DNA of 64,000 bases from Pleomorphomonas oryzae DSM 16300 (GCF_000422965.1 NZ_AUHB01000005.1:248001-312000), one strand, 5' to 3'; positions 34,200 to 43,623 are shown, counted from the stretch's first letter. Made by a program: numbers and translations. Notes: generated by a model from the sequence alone, not told the origin.

Positions 34200-34716
34200 A
34201 TTGGCGATCCCGACCCATTTGGCGCCATTCCGGATCGAATGCTTGCCCAGGAGAGGTACGAAGGTCTGCCCATCATCGATCCATCTCTCCTGGTCGCGGA
34301 TAATACCAGCACGATACCAAGATCGAAAATAGTTTTCACCAAAAAACGAACTGGGCGCCTCAACTTTCAAAAGGGCGATGAATTTCAATCTATTAGCCTT
34401 GATGCAATCGGGCTGGCATGGGTCATGGACTCGCGGCCTTTTTTGGTATTATTCTAGGGACAAATACGGTGGAGATGGAGTCCGCCCGCCAAAAGCGGCA
34501 ACCAAACTCTGCCTACGGAACAGTAGACACAGCGGTTTATCGAAGGCCCGGACAAAAGCAGGCTTGCGTGGCATGTCGCCGCGCGAGGAAAGATGCTTGT
34601 TGCCTTCGAAGTAGAATTCATTTTCACAATCAGGTCGGTATGCCGGGTTTTGTGTTGACCATGGGAAGGTTTTCCCGCAGTCTGCGAAAAAAAATTAGAT
34701 AAGGGGATCTCTAGTC
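34200..34716. promoter_or_regulatory. Divergent control region GntR / Gfo-Idh
   Basis: About 517 bases with no believable gene. The hexamer TGGTAT occurs twice on the minus strand, 11 bases apart (34303-34308 and 34314-34319), and once on the plus strand (34444-34449, inside TTGGTATTAT), a possible operator set for the adjacent GntR regulator. The region is less GC-rich than its neighbours toward the right (34590-34710). GGGGAT precedes the Gfo/Idh start. Confidence 0.4.
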
Positions 34717-35892
34717 ATGAGGGTCGGCATTATCGGTCTGGGTTTCCGACTGGGCTATCTCGGAGAGACATTCAGGGACATCGATCCCAATTTTGAAATC
34801 GTTGGCTACTTCGACCCGGAACCGGCCGGTTTGCCACAGCTCGAACGCGCCGGCATTTCGCCGGGCCAGAAATTCGACACCCCTGAAGCCGTCGTCGCCG
34901 CGAAAGATCTCGATCTCCTGATGATCGGTTCGCCGAACCATCTGCATCTCGAGCATATTCGTATCGGTCTCGAAGCCGGCCTGAAGGTTTTCTCGGAAAA
35001 GCCGATCGTCGCGTCAGTCGAAGAAAGTTACGAGCTCGCCCGTCTTCTGGCCAAACATGGCCATGATCGCCTGCTGGTCGGCTTGGTGCTGCGCTATTCG
35101 CCGCTTTACCGCGACCTGCGCGCCGCGCAGGCGTCGGGACTTCTCGGGGACATCGCTTCCATTGAGGCGTCCGAGCACATCCCGCCCTATCACGGCGCCT
35201 TCTTCATGCGCGATTGGCGCCGCTACGGCCACTACAGCGGCGGGTTCATGCTCGAGAAATGCTGCCACGATCTCGATCTCTACAACGGGGTGATGGGAGT
35301 CCGGCCGCGCTTCGTGTCCAGCTTCGGCGGTCGTCGCAGCTTCACCCCGGCCAATGCGCCTCAGGCGCGCGGCGTCAACGACCTCGAAGTGTATCATCGC
35401 AAGCCGAGCGGTTGGATGGGCACCGATCGGGTGTTCGACAGCGACGCCGACATCATCGATTTTCAGACGGCCATCGTCGAATACGACAACGGTGCCTCGC
35501 TGACCTTCCACACCAATCTCAACGTGCCCGACGACTACCGGCATTTTTGCGTCGTCGGAGCCAAGGGCATGGCCGAGGGCGATTTCGTTCGCGGGTTCCT
35601 CAGGGTCCATCGTGCCATAGACAGCGAAAAGCTCATCTCGAACTCCTATCAGGCCCCCTCCGCCAAATCGCAGCATTACGGCGCCGACGAGCAGATGGCC
35701 GCCGATGTCATTGCCCATGTCGTCAAAGGAGCCCCCCTTCCGGTGTCGGCTCTCGATGCCATCGAGGCCGGCATACTGGCGCTCGCCATGGACGAGGCCC
35801 GCATGGCGCACAAGGTGGTCGATCTCGCGCCGATCTGGGCGACCTATGACGCCTGCCTGCATGGCAGCGCCAAGCGATCGATGAACGGCTGA
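34717..35892 (+). CDS. Gfo/Idh/MocA family NAD(P)-dependent sugar oxidoreductase
   Basis: 391 residues. Rossmann fold with GIIGLGFRLGYLG at residues 4-16 (first loop differs slightly from GxGxxG), the SEKPI motif with its catalytic Lys near residue 95, and EKCCHDLDLYNGVMG (equivalent of the GGxxxDxxxH region, with Cys-Cys-His-Asp). Such enzymes oxidise sugars, inositols or sugar acids at a ring or chain hydroxyl. It opens an operon with two ABC permeases, a sugar-binding protein and an ATPase, so it probably works on the imported compound. The gene is divergent from the GntR-nagA operon. Confidence 0.88.
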   Translation: MRVGIIGLGFRLGYLGETFRDIDPNFEIVGYFDPEPAGLPQLERAGISPGQKFDTPEAVVAAKDLDLLMIGSPNHLHLEHIRIGLEAGLKVFSEKPIVASVEESYELARLLAKHGHDRLLVGLVLRYSPLYRDLRAAQASGLLGDIASIEASEHIPPYHGAFFMRDWRRYGHYSGGFMLEKCCHDLDLYNGVMGVRPRFVSSFGGRRSFTPANAPQARGVNDLEVYHRKPSGWMGTDRVFDSDADIIDFQTAIVEYDNGASLTFHTNLNVPDDYRHFCVVGAKGMAEGDFVRGFLRVHRAIDSEKLISNSYQAPSAKSQHYGADEQMAADVIAHVVKGAPLPVSALDAIEAGILALAMDEARMAHKVVDLAPIWATYDACLHGSAKRSMNG

Positions 35893-35905
35893 GGGAGGCG
35901 ATAGC

Positions 35906-36790
35906 ATGAATGCCAGTCGCAGCGCCGCCATCTTCGCCTGGATGCTCTTGGCGCCGGCGCTGATCTACGTCATCGCCATCGTCGCCTATCCGCTGGTCGA
36001 TACCATCATTCTGTCGTTCACCGATACCGCCCTCAAGAAGACGGTGAATTGGGTCGGCTGGGACAACTACGTCAGGATTTTCAAGTCCGGCTTCGACGTC
36101 ATCATTCTCCGCACCGTCGTGTGGACCTTCTTTTCGGTCTCCATCAAGATGATCATCGGGGTCCTTGGCGCGACGCTGCTGAACGCCGCGGTGCCGGGCC
36201 GCGCGATCTTCCGCGTACTGACCATGCCGCCGTGGATCGTGCCGATGGCCATCGGCATCTTCATGTGGGGCTGGATGTACAACGGCCAGTTCGGCATGAT
36301 TTCCGGCCTGCTGCAGCGCTTCGGGCTGGTCGACGGGCCGGTCGCTTTCCTCGCTTATGGTTCGACCGCCTTCTGGGCCACCATCTTTACCGACGTCTGG
36401 ATCGGCGTGCCGCTGGTCACGCTCTACATGCTGGCGGCCATTCAATCCATTCCCAAGGATCTTTACGAGGCCGCCTGGGTCGATGGCGCCAGCCGTCTCT
36501 ATCGCCTGCGCCGTATCACCCTGCCGCTGATTGCCCCGTCGCTGATCACCATTTCGATGATCTCGCTGATTTCGACCTTCAACTCCTTCGACATCATCTG
36601 GATCCTGACGCGCGGCGGCCCGTCGGGCGAAACGACCACCATGATCATCGACACCTACAAGACCGCCTTCGGGTCCTACAAATACGGCGAGGGCTCGGCA
36701 CGGGTCGTTCTGGTGGCGATGTGCCTGTCGGTCTTCTGTTTCTTCTACTTCCGCATCGTCAACAAGCTTGCGGCCACGCAGGAGCGCTGA
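35906..36790 (+). CDS. Sugar ABC transporter permease (UgpA/MalF type)
   Basis: 294 residues with six predicted membrane helices, the first at about 10-32 (IFAWMLLAPALIYVIAIVAYPL). The EAA loop that docks with the ATPase is DLYEAAWVDGASRLYRLRRI. The second permease starts three bases after its stop. With the permease at 36794, the binding protein at 37785 and the ATPase at 39105 it forms a complete CUT1-type importer for oligosaccharides or polyols. GGAGG lies nine bases before the ATG. Confidence 0.92.
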   Translation: MNASRSAAIFAWMLLAPALIYVIAIVAYPLVDTIILSFTDTALKKTVNWVGWDNYVRIFKSGFDVIILRTVVWTFFSVSIKMIIGVLGATLLNAAVPGRAIFRVLTMPPWIVPMAIGIFMWGWMYNGQFGMISGLLQRFGLVDGPVAFLAYGSTAFWATIFTDVWIGVPLVTLYMLAAIQSIPKDLYEAAWVDGASRLYRLRRITLPLIAPSLITISMISLISTFNSFDIIWILTRGGPSGETTTMIIDTYKTAFGSYKYGEGSARVVLVAMCLSVFCFFYFRIVNKLAATQER

Positions 36791-36793
36791 GCC

Positions 36794-37636
36794 ATGATCG
36801 ACAAGTACACCTGGTACGAGAAGGTCGGCATTTATCTCGGCATCTTCGTCTTTCTCAGCTTCGTGCTGTCGCCGTTCGTGGAAGGTTTTCTCGTTTCGCT
36901 GAAGCCGATGCATCAGCTGTTTTCATCTCCCTACAGCTTCTGGCCGAAGGAAGGATCGTTCGACGCCTATTTCCGCATCTGGGAAACGGTGCCGTTTCTG
37001 TGGCTCTACATCCTGAACGGCATCTTCATTGCCGTTGTGGCCACCTTCCTCGGGCTTTGCATGATCATTCCGGCCGCCTATGCGCTGGCCCGCATCGAGT
37101 TCCGCGGACGTGGCGCCACGCTGAGCGGCTTCCTTATGGTCAACATGTTTTCGGGCGCCGTGCTCCTCATCCCACTTTACCGTCTGATGCGGGAAACGGG
37201 GCTGCTCAACACCTACTTCGCCATGATCGTCCCCGGCACCGCCTTCATTTTGGGGACCGGCATCTGGCTGCTCAGGGCCTATATGCTGCGCATCCCGAAG
37301 GAGCTTGAGGAAGCCGCCTTCGCCGACGGTGCCAGCCGCTTCTACACCTTCCGTCGCGTGGTTCTGCCCTTGGCCATGCCGGGCATTCTGATCGCCGGCA
37401 TCAACTGCTTTCTGACGGTCTATGCCCAGCAGTTTATCTATGCGCTGACGTTCAACTCGAAGTCGGAATACATGCCGCTGTCGGTTGGCCTGTTCGCTTT
37501 CTTCGGTCGCCAGGAAGTGACCTGGAACGAACTGATGGCGGCCAGCATCGTCGGCATCACGCCGGTGATGATCGTCTTCTTCTTCCTTCAGAAATACCTT
37601 GTGGCAGGCCTCACCGCCGGCGCCGTGAAATCGTGA
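36794..37636 (+). CDS. Sugar ABC transporter permease (UgpE/MalG type)
   Basis: 280 residues with six membrane helices; the first is at about 13-30 (LGIFVFLSFVLSPFVEGF). EAA loop: ELEEAAFADGASRFYTFRRV. Pairs with the preceding permease to make the membrane channel of a CUT1 importer. The frame begins with ATG three bases after the upstream stop. A 148-base gap without terminator separates it from the binding protein gene. Confidence 0.92.
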   Translation: MIDKYTWYEKVGIYLGIFVFLSFVLSPFVEGFLVSLKPMHQLFSSPYSFWPKEGSFDAYFRIWETVPFLWLYILNGIFIAVVATFLGLCMIIPAAYALARIEFRGRGATLSGFLMVNMFSGAVLLIPLYRLMRETGLLNTYFAMIVPGTAFILGTGIWLLRAYMLRIPKELEEAAFADGASRFYTFRRVVLPLAMPGILIAGINCFLTVYAQQFIYALTFNSKSEYMPLSVGLFAFFGRQEVTWNELMAASIVGITPVMIVFFFLQKYLVAGLTAGAVKS

Positions 37637-37784
37637 GAATTCCGTTCGGGGTGTAAGTCCGAATGAGATGCCGGCACCGCAGCGGGGCCGGGTGTGGGGT
37701 AAGGGACTCGGACCGCAGGATCATCGGCCGGCGCCCTTTGATGACTGAAAACTCGACAAAATGAAAACCAGAGGAGAACAGTCA

Positions 37785-39005
37785 ATGTCTAGGATGACGA
37801 AAGTAACGCTCGGTGCCGCCGCCATGCTGATGGCCGGTACGGCTCTGGCCATGGCCGCCGATCAAACCATCAGCTGGATCTATTGCGGTGACACCATCGA
37901 CCCGATCCATCAGAAATATATCAAGGAATGGGAAGGCAAGAATCCGGGCTGGTCGGTTAAGCCCGAGCTGGTTGGCTGGGACCAGTGCCAGGACAAGGCG
38001 ACCACACTTGCCGTCGCTGGCAACCCCGTTGCCATGGCCTATGTCGGCTCGCGCACGCTGAAGCAGTTCGCCGAGAACGACCTCATCGTGCCCGTGCCGA
38101 TGACCGACGACGAGAAGAAGACCTATTATCCCAACATCGTCGATACCGTGACCTTCCAGGATACCCAGTGGGGCATTCCCATCGCCTTCTCGACCAAGGC
38201 TCTCTACTGGAACAAGGATCTGTTCAAGGCCGCCGGCCTCGATCCCGAGACGCCGCCCAAGACCTGGGCCGAAGAAATCGCCGATGCCAAGCAGATCAAG
38301 GAAAAGACCGGCATCGCCGGCTATGGCCTGCCGGCCAAGACCTTCGACAACACCATGCATCAGTTCATGCATTGGGTTTACACCAACAATGGCAAGGTGA
38401 CCGACGGCGACAAGATCACCCTCGACAGCCCGGAGGTGCTCGCCGCGCTGAAGGCCTACAAGGACATCACGCCCTATTCGGTGGAAGGCGCGACGGCCTA
38501 TGAGCAGAATGAGATCCGCGCCATCTTCCTCGACGGCAAGGTTGGCATGATTCAGGCCGGCTCGGGTGCGGCCAACCTGCTCAAGAAGACCAAGATCAAC
38601 TGGGGCGTCGCCCCGCTGCCGCTCGGCCCGTCGGCCAAGGGGCCCGGCACGCTGCTCATCACCGACAGTCTGGCCATCTTCAAGGGGACCGGCGTCGAGG
38701 GCAAGGCGACGGAATTTGCCAAGTTCATCACCTCACCAGGGCCGCAGGGCGAATATGAGCTGCAGGGCGGTGCCGGCCTTACCCCGCTGCGTCCGTCGCC
38801 CAAGGTTGACGAGTTCGTCAAGGCAGATCCGACCTGGAAGCCGTTCATCGATGGCATCGCCTATGGTGGTCCGGAGCCGCTGTTCAAGGACTACAAAGGC
38901 TTCCAGAACGTGATGATCGAAATGGTTCAGTCGGTCGTGACCGGCGCGGCCGAGCCGGAAGCCGCTCTCAAGAAAGCAGCTGCCGATCTCGAGCAGTACA
39001 AGTAA
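37785..39005 (+). CDS. Sugar ABC transporter substrate-binding protein
   Basis: 406 residues, extracellular solute-binding protein family 1. A signal peptide at 1-26 (AAAMLMAGTALAMAAD, cleavage near ALAMA) leads to a mature part beginning QTISWIYCGDTIDP. The usual type 1 SBP fold is suggested by WGIPIAFSTKALYWNKDLFKAAG and GKVGMIQAGSG. ATG 37785 is preceded by GAGGAG at good distance; an ATG at 37761 gives eight extra residues and no ribosome binding site. A strong hairpin follows, typical for a protein made in excess of the membrane parts. Ligand not identifiable by eye; context suggests an amino-sugar oligosaccharide or derivative. Confidence 0.92.
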   Translation: MSRMTKVTLGAAAMLMAGTALAMAADQTISWIYCGDTIDPIHQKYIKEWEGKNPGWSVKPELVGWDQCQDKATTLAVAGNPVAMAYVGSRTLKQFAENDLIVPVPMTDDEKKTYYPNIVDTVTFQDTQWGIPIAFSTKALYWNKDLFKAAGLDPETPPKTWAEEIADAKQIKEKTGIAGYGLPAKTFDNTMHQFMHWVYTNNGKVTDGDKITLDSPEVLAALKAYKDITPYSVEGATAYEQNEIRAIFLDGKVGMIQAGSGAANLLKKTKINWGVAPLPLGPSAKGPGTLLITDSLAIFKGTGVEGKATEFAKFITSPGPQGEYELQGGAGLTPLRPSPKVDEFVKADPTWKPFIDGIAYGGPEPLFKDYKGFQNVMIEMVQSVVTGAAEPEAALKKAAADLEQYK

Positions 39006-39016
39006 TCCTGCCAACG

Positions 39017-39043
39017 TCCCGCGAGCCGGTCCGGCTCGCGGGA
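39017..39043 (+). other. Intercistronic hairpin after binding protein gene
   Basis: 11-base-pair GC-rich stem (TCCCGCGAGCC/GGCTCGCGGGA, five-base loop) 11 bases after the stop, without T run. It probably stabilises the binding-protein mRNA and reduces expression of the ATPase gene. Confidence 0.65.
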
Positions 39044-39104
39044 TCTCCAATCGACGGAATGGAAGCCGGTCAGCGATGGTCGAGCTTCGCGGAGAACCAG
39101 AGCC

Positions 39105-40232
39105 GTGGGGCAGCTACAACTCAAAGAGGTCAACAAGTCCTTCGATGGCTACGAGGTGCTGAAAAGCATTAGCCTCGGGGTCGATGAAGGTGAATTCATC
39201 GTGTTCGTCGGGCCGTCCGGCTGCGGCAAGTCGACGCTCCTGCGGATGATTGCCGGGCTCGATTCGACCAGCAGCGGCGATATCGTCATCGATGACATCA
39301 GGGTCAACGACAAGCCGCCTGTTGACCGTGGCATTGCCATGGTGTTCCAGTCCTATGCGCTTTACCCGCACATGACGGTGTTCGAGAACATCGCCTTTCC
39401 ATTGCGGGTGGAAAGACTTCCCGAAGAAAAGATTCGCGAGAAGGTCGAGGGGGTCGCCAAGATTCTGCAGCTCGACAAGCGGCTGCAGCAGAAGCCCGGT
39501 ATGCTCTCAGGCGGCCAACGCCAACGCGTCGCCATCGGCCGGGCCATCGTGCGCGAACCCAAGATCTTCCTGTTCGACGAGCCGCTGTCCAATCTCGACG
39601 CGGCGCTGCGCGCCGAGATGCGCCTCGAGCTCAGCAAGCTGCATGCCCAGCTCAAGGCGACGATGATCTACGTCACCCACGACCAGATCGAGGCCATGAC
39701 CATGGCCGATCGCATCGTGGTGCTGAATGCCGGCGATATTGCCCAAGTCGGCGCGCCACTGGAACTCTATCACAAGCCGCGCAACCTGTTCGTCGCCGGC
39801 TTCATCGGCAATCCCAAGATGAACTTCCTGCCGGTGGTCTGTACCGGTACCAGCGATGAAGGCGTCACCGTCGAGTTCGCGGGGCAGTCGATGCTGGTCC
39901 CTGTGGCGCCGCGACAGTACCTCGTCGGCAAGGCGATGACCCTAGGCATCCGGCCGGAGCACCTGCAGCTGGGCGGGGGAAACATCAATGTTTCAGTTAT
40001 ACCGGCGGTCATCGAGCATCTGGGCATCAACACCATCGCCTATGCCAACCTGCCAACCGGAGAGCCCTTCTGCGCCCTGCTGCCTGGTTCGGCTCCGGTG
40101 CAGGCCGGAAACGAACTGAAGGTTGGCATCAAGGCGGAGGACTGCCACCTGTTCGACGCCGATGGTTGGGCTCTCGATCGCCGGGTCAATCTCGCCGAAC
40201 TCGGCATGCCCACGCTGAATCCTGAGGCATAA
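39105..40232 (+). CDS. Sugar ABC transporter ATP-binding protein (UgpC/MalK type)
   Basis: 375 residues. Walker A GPSGCGKST (about 36-44), Q loop VFQSYALYPHMTV, signature LSGGQRQRVAIGRA, Walker B IFLFDEPLSNLD, switch His in YVTHDQIEAMTMADR, and a C-terminal TOBE/regulatory domain from about residue 240 (IRPEHLQL). Powers the importer encoded upstream. It begins with GTG 39105, nine bases after GGAGA, with no in-frame ATG upstream. It is followed by a terminator, ending the Gfo/Idh-transporter operon. Confidence 0.93.
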   Translation: MGQLQLKEVNKSFDGYEVLKSISLGVDEGEFIVFVGPSGCGKSTLLRMIAGLDSTSSGDIVIDDIRVNDKPPVDRGIAMVFQSYALYPHMTVFENIAFPLRVERLPEEKIREKVEGVAKILQLDKRLQQKPGMLSGGQRQRVAIGRAIVREPKIFLFDEPLSNLDAALRAEMRLELSKLHAQLKATMIYVTHDQIEAMTMADRIVVLNAGDIAQVGAPLELYHKPRNLFVAGFIGNPKMNFLPVVCTGTSDEGVTVEFAGQSMLVPVAPRQYLVGKAMTLGIRPEHLQLGGGNINVSVIPAVIEHLGINTIAYANLPTGEPFCALLPGSAPVQAGNELKVGIKAEDCHLFDADGWALDRRVNLAELGMPTLNPEA

Positions 40233-40279
40233 TCAGAGCCGTGCATTCGGTTGCTTCGGCGGTGGCCACCCGAACTTAT

Positions 40280-40312
40280 GGCTCCGCGACAGACTTTATC
40301 GCGGAGCCGTTT
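40280..40312. terminator. Terminator between convergent operons
   Basis: Perfect 10-base-pair stem (GGCTCCGCGA/TCGCGGAGCC, nine-base loop) followed by GTTTCGTT, between the ABC ATPase gene and the convergent PLP enzyme gene. Confidence 0.8.
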
Positions 40313-40348
40313 CGTTGATATTGGCTTTCATTTCGCGCCGGCGGCTGC

Positions 40349-41437
40349 CTACCAGACGAGACCGCGAGCGGCCACCGGCTCGACGCGCGTCACGACGCCG
40401 TTGCGATGGAAGACCATGCGGTCGAACAGGTTGGACACCACGCAGGTGTGGTTCGGCACGATGCGGACGCGCTCGCCGATCTCCGGGCGTCGGCCCGATA
40501 CCTTGGACAGATCGACGGTGCCGTGCTCTTCGGAGAGGCCGGTGATGACGGCGTCCGGGTATTCGACGATCAACCCGAAATCGGCAAAGCCCAGGAGATC
40601 GGAAGTCAACGCTTTGGAGCCGGCATCCAGGATGGCGCGGTCCGGCGTCGGCCGCGATACGACGGTTGCCAGGATGTGCATGGCGCAGTCGTTGAGCGTG
40701 CAGTGGCCGGCTCGCACCATGGAACGGTCGTTATAGACGTAGGTGCCGGCGCGGTGTTCGGTGGCCGAGGTCACTAGATGGGCAGAGAACAGGCTGGGCG
40801 TGCCGCCATTGCTGACGATGGGGCAGTCGATACCCTCGGTCTTCAATCCGGTCAGCGTCTCCGCGAAGAAGGCTTCCGTCGCGGTTTCGCTTCCGGCCTT
40901 CGGATAGGTCATCAACCCACCGAATGCCAAGGCGTTGCTGCCGGCGATGCGCCGGGCGAGAGTCAGCGCCTCGGCGGGTGTTTGCACACCGCACCGGCCG
41001 GCACCGGTGTCGCATTCCACCAGAACGGTGAGCGGCTTGCGGCCGGCGAAATAGCCGGAAAGCCCATCGACGGTGACGATGCTGTCGGCCACCACCTTCA
41101 GTCCGGAGATCCGATCGTTGAGGTCGGCAAGGCGGGCCAGCTTGTCCGCACCGAGGATGTTGAACGTGATCAGGATGTCGTCGAAGCCCGCGTCGGCGAA
41201 CACTTCCGCTTCGGTGATCTTCTGGCAGTTGATGCCGCGAGCGCCAGCCTGCCGCTGTGCCTCGGCTACTGCCGGGATCTTGTGCGTCTTGATGTGCGGC
41301 CGGAAATTCAGATGGTGGGCATCCATGTAGGACTGGACGCGCGCGATGTTGGCGGCGAGGCGATCCTCGTCGATAACCGGCTGGGGCGTCGGAACGGCGG
41401 AAATCGGATCACCAGCGCGGGGAGTAACGACGGTCAT
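40349..41437 (-). CDS. D-threonine aldolase/D-serine dehydratase-like PLP enzyme (fold type III)
   Basis: 362 residues of the alanine racemase-like barrel family. PLP lysine in RPHIKTHK (about residue 50), conserved ECDTGAGRCGV, and the C-terminal metal pair His-X-Cys in PNHTCVVSNLFD, as in metal-activated D-threonine aldolases, D-serine dehydratases and 3-hydroxyaspartate aldolases. It acts in the cytoplasm on a beta-hydroxy D-amino acid by aldol cleavage or dehydration. ATG 41437 overlaps the stop of the M81 gene (ATGA), so both proteins are made together. In this setting a beta-hydroxy amino sugar acid such as glucosaminate is a credible substrate (inference). Confidence 0.87.
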   Translation of the reverse strand: MTVVTPRAGDPISAVPTPQPVIDEDRLAANIARVQSYMDAHHLNFRPHIKTHKIPAVAEAQRQAGARGINCQKITEAEVFADAGFDDILITFNILGADKLARLADLNDRISGLKVVADSIVTVDGLSGYFAGRKPLTVLVECDTGAGRCGVQTPAEALTLARRIAGSNALAFGGLMTYPKAGSETATEAFFAETLTGLKTEGIDCPIVSNGGTPSLFSAHLVTSATEHRAGTYVYNDRSMVRAGHCTLNDCAMHILATVVSRPTPDRAILDAGSKALTSDLLGFADFGLIVEYPDAVITGLSEEHGTVDLSKVSGRRPEIGERVRIVPNHTCVVSNLFDRMVFHRNGVVTRVEPVAARGLVW

Positions 41438-42921
41438 TGCGAGGCTGCCTCGTTGGTTCGAACGGTACCATGCGGGTCGGCGATCATCGGCCAGATGTCG
41501 CGGCGCGCCCGGCGGTAAGGCGTTGTGGCGGGATCATTAGGATAGGGTCGTCCGGCCGAGCAATAAAGGATTTCCGACGCGATCTTGGAGAAGGCGGCAT
41601 AGAAATGGTTGGTGGACTTGATCAGCAGAATGTCCTTGGACAGCGGATCGATGCCGACAGCTGTAAACAATGACGGATCGTAGCTTTGTACCCGCACGGT
41701 ACCCAGGACGACGTCGATACCCTTGAAGTGGATGTGGACGGCGGCGCCGAATGGCGCCACGCTGTCGCCGAAGCGCATTTCGGCATTCGGCACGACACGA
41801 ACGACCTTCACCAGGGCGTCGATCGGATCGCCTGTGAAGGGGGCCGATTTGGCGCCGAAGCGCAGCGGAATCTCCGCCCCTTCGCCGGCCGCCATGCAGA
41901 TCTGCACGGCGATGGGGTCCCAGATCAGGCCGACGGCAACATTGCTGGCGCTCCTTGCCAATAGCTCCTCAAGGATCACCGTGGCATCGCCGGCCGTGCC
42001 GCCGCCCGGATTGTCCCAGACATCGGCTATGATCACCGGGTGCGTCTTGGCGGCGAGGGCGCGGCTGACTGCCTCTTTCTCGTCGATCTGCGGCACCATG
42101 TAGGTTCCACGCTTTTCGAACAGCTCCATACCGAGGTCGCGCGCCAGCTTCTGTCCTTTGGCTGGATTGCCATTGGTAACGGCGATGGTCTTGGTGCCCA
42201 TTTCCGGCACGTCGCCGGCCATGAAACCATGGATGACCGACAGCGACAGCACGTCGTCATCAGTTGCTTCGATTTGTTTCAGGCGGTCGACGAAGCTGCG
42301 CATCGGCTCGCGCGACGTCGGGAAGACATCGATCATGCGGCAGTCAAAGACGCTCATGACCGGCCTGATGCGGCCTTCCAGAGTCGCGACGGCAATCGCC
42401 CAGAGATCTTCCGCCCGATCGACGAAATCGGTGTGGGGAAACTCCTTGAAGGCGACGAAGAAGTCGACGGCGGCAACCCGCTTGGCCGTTAGGTGGCTGT
42501 GCGGATCGATCTCGGAACAGACCAATATGTCCGGACCGACAATCGTTCGGACGCGTTCCAGCAAATCGCCTTCGGGATCGAGATAGCCATCGGCAACCAT
42601 GGCCCCGTGCAGGCCAAGCACCACGGCATCGACCGGCAAGGCCGCCTTGAGCTGATCGAGGATCTCATCTCTCAATTCCTCGAACGTCGCTCGGTTGATC
42701 AGCCCGGCCGGGTCAGCCCAAGTGGCAGTTCCCTCGATCAGTGTCCAGCCCTTCGCCGCGCAGACCTTGCGCCCCACGGTGATCGGCGCGGTGCACAGCG
42801 TCGGTGTCGATGGGTGCTGGCCGGGCGGAGCATAGAGCGACTCTTCAAAAGCGCGGCGATCAATGCAGATCGGAGAGAAGGTGTTGGTTTCCGTTGCGAG
42901 AGCGGCAGTGAAGATACGCAA
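41434..42921 (-). CDS. M81 family (MlrC-like) metallohydrolase, first copy
   Basis: 495 residues. Homologous in outline to MlrC, the zinc enzyme of microcystin breakdown, and to many uncharacterised amidohydrolases: ALATETNTFSP at the start, LGLHGAMVADGYLDPEGD, EIDPHSHLT and EFPHTDFVD (likely metal ligands D-X-H and P-H-X-D), then DVWDNPGGGTAGD in the C-terminal MlrC domain. TTG 42921 (encoding the start of LRIFTAALATETNTF) is preferred because GAGG is seven to ten bases upstream and the N-terminus fits the family; another TTG at 42966 adds 15 residues. Cotranscribed with the PLP enzyme. A second M81 gene lies at 47754. Confidence 0.85.
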   Translation of the reverse strand: MRIFTAALATETNTFSPICIDRRAFEESLYAPPGQHPSTPTLCTAPITVGRKVCAAKGWTLIEGTATWADPAGLINRATFEELRDEILDQLKAALPVDAVVLGLHGAMVADGYLDPEGDLLERVRTIVGPDILVCSEIDPHSHLTAKRVAAVDFFVAFKEFPHTDFVDRAEDLWAIAVATLEGRIRPVMSVFDCRMIDVFPTSREPMRSFVDRLKQIEATDDDVLSLSVIHGFMAGDVPEMGTKTIAVTNGNPAKGQKLARDLGMELFEKRGTYMVPQIDEKEAVSRALAAKTHPVIIADVWDNPGGGTAGDATVILEELLARSASNVAVGLIWDPIAVQICMAAGEGAEIPLRFGAKSAPFTGDPIDALVKVVRVVPNAEMRFGDSVAPFGAAVHIHFKGIDVVLGTVRVQSYDPSLFTAVGIDPLSKDILLIKSTNHFYAAFSKIASEILYCSAGRPYPNDPATTPYRRARRDIWPMIADPHGTVRTNEAASQ

Positions 42922-43019
42922 GGTCGTGCCTCGGTTTGGTAGCAGGTGTCGGGCTGAAGAAGTCAAAGCCCGGCGTCGCGCCGGAGGATGCCGGCAGCGA
43001 CGCGAAGAGACCGCTTATC

Positions 43020-43511
43020 TCAGGCGATGCCCATCGGGTTGGGCAGATATCCGGTGAAGCCGGCGATCTTCCAGCGTCCCTGATGCAGACGGCAATAGTA
43101 CAGGGTTTGCCACGCCATGACGTCGAAGCCGCCGTCGGCCTTGCGGATGCCGCCGTCGAATTTTTTCCGCACCAGGGCGGTTTCGCCAACGATGTCGATG
43201 TCCTCGAGCCGTGTGGTACGGAAAATGGCGGCGCGCGGGTCCTCGCCATAAGCTACGCTCAGCCCCTCGCGCGCCTGGCGCAACCATTCGTCGCGGTAGA
43301 CGGCGAGCGTCGGAAAGGCCAGCGTCCACTTGTCGGGATTGGCGTCCTTGTTGCCGGAAATTCCGAGAAAGCCGTCCTCAATGAAATCGTCGGCCACCAT
43401 CGACCAATCGGCACTGAGGTAGGCGTCGATATCGCGCGTAACAAGCATGTCCCACATGGTGCGACGCGCGGTGTCGGTCTCCGGGAAGGGGTTACGGAAG
43501 GGATCGCGCAT
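43020..43511 (-). CDS. NTF2/SnoaL-like protein
   Basis: 163 residues with the cone-shaped NTF2/SnoaL-like pattern: MWDMLVTRDIDAYLSADWSM near the N-terminus, DWSMVADDFIEDGFLGI, and VRKKFDGGIRKADGGFDVMA and LYYCRLHQGRWKIAGFTGYL near the end. No catalytic set is clear; such domains act as isomerases, dehydratases or binding modules. First gene of the minus-strand run to the M81 and PLP enzyme genes (98-base gap), divergent from ridA over a region with a symmetric operator-like repeat. Function unknown. Confidence 0.75.
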   Translation of the reverse strand: MRDPFRNPFPETDTARRTMWDMLVTRDIDAYLSADWSMVADDFIEDGFLGISGNKDANPDKWTLAFPTLAVYRDEWLRQAREGLSVAYGEDPRAAIFRTTRLEDIDIVGETALVRKKFDGGIRKADGGFDVMAWQTLYYCRLHQGRWKIAGFTGYLPNPMGIA

Positions 43512-43531
43512 GATGACTCCGGTTCTAAATT

Positions 43532-43552
43532 CTTTTCATTATACTGAAAAAG
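43532..43552. promoter_or_regulatory. Inverted repeat in divergent SnoaL-like/ridA promoter
   Basis: CTTTTCA-N6-TGAAAAAG: a perfect inverted repeat TTTTCA...TGAAAA, A/T-rich as in several RpiR operators. An RpiR gene is the second gene on the right, so this is a candidate operator for both directions. Confidence 0.55.
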
Positions 43553-43623
43553 CTCTGGCAGAAATCCGGTTTTTATGGTCCATTGTCAACGTATAAAGAA
43601 AACATTTTGCAGGCGTGCCTTTC

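Noticed and set aside
34378-34702. Possible small genes in the GntR/Gfo intergenic region
   Set aside because: Two overlapping short frames with no start signal and unlikely composition; the region is better read as regulatory.
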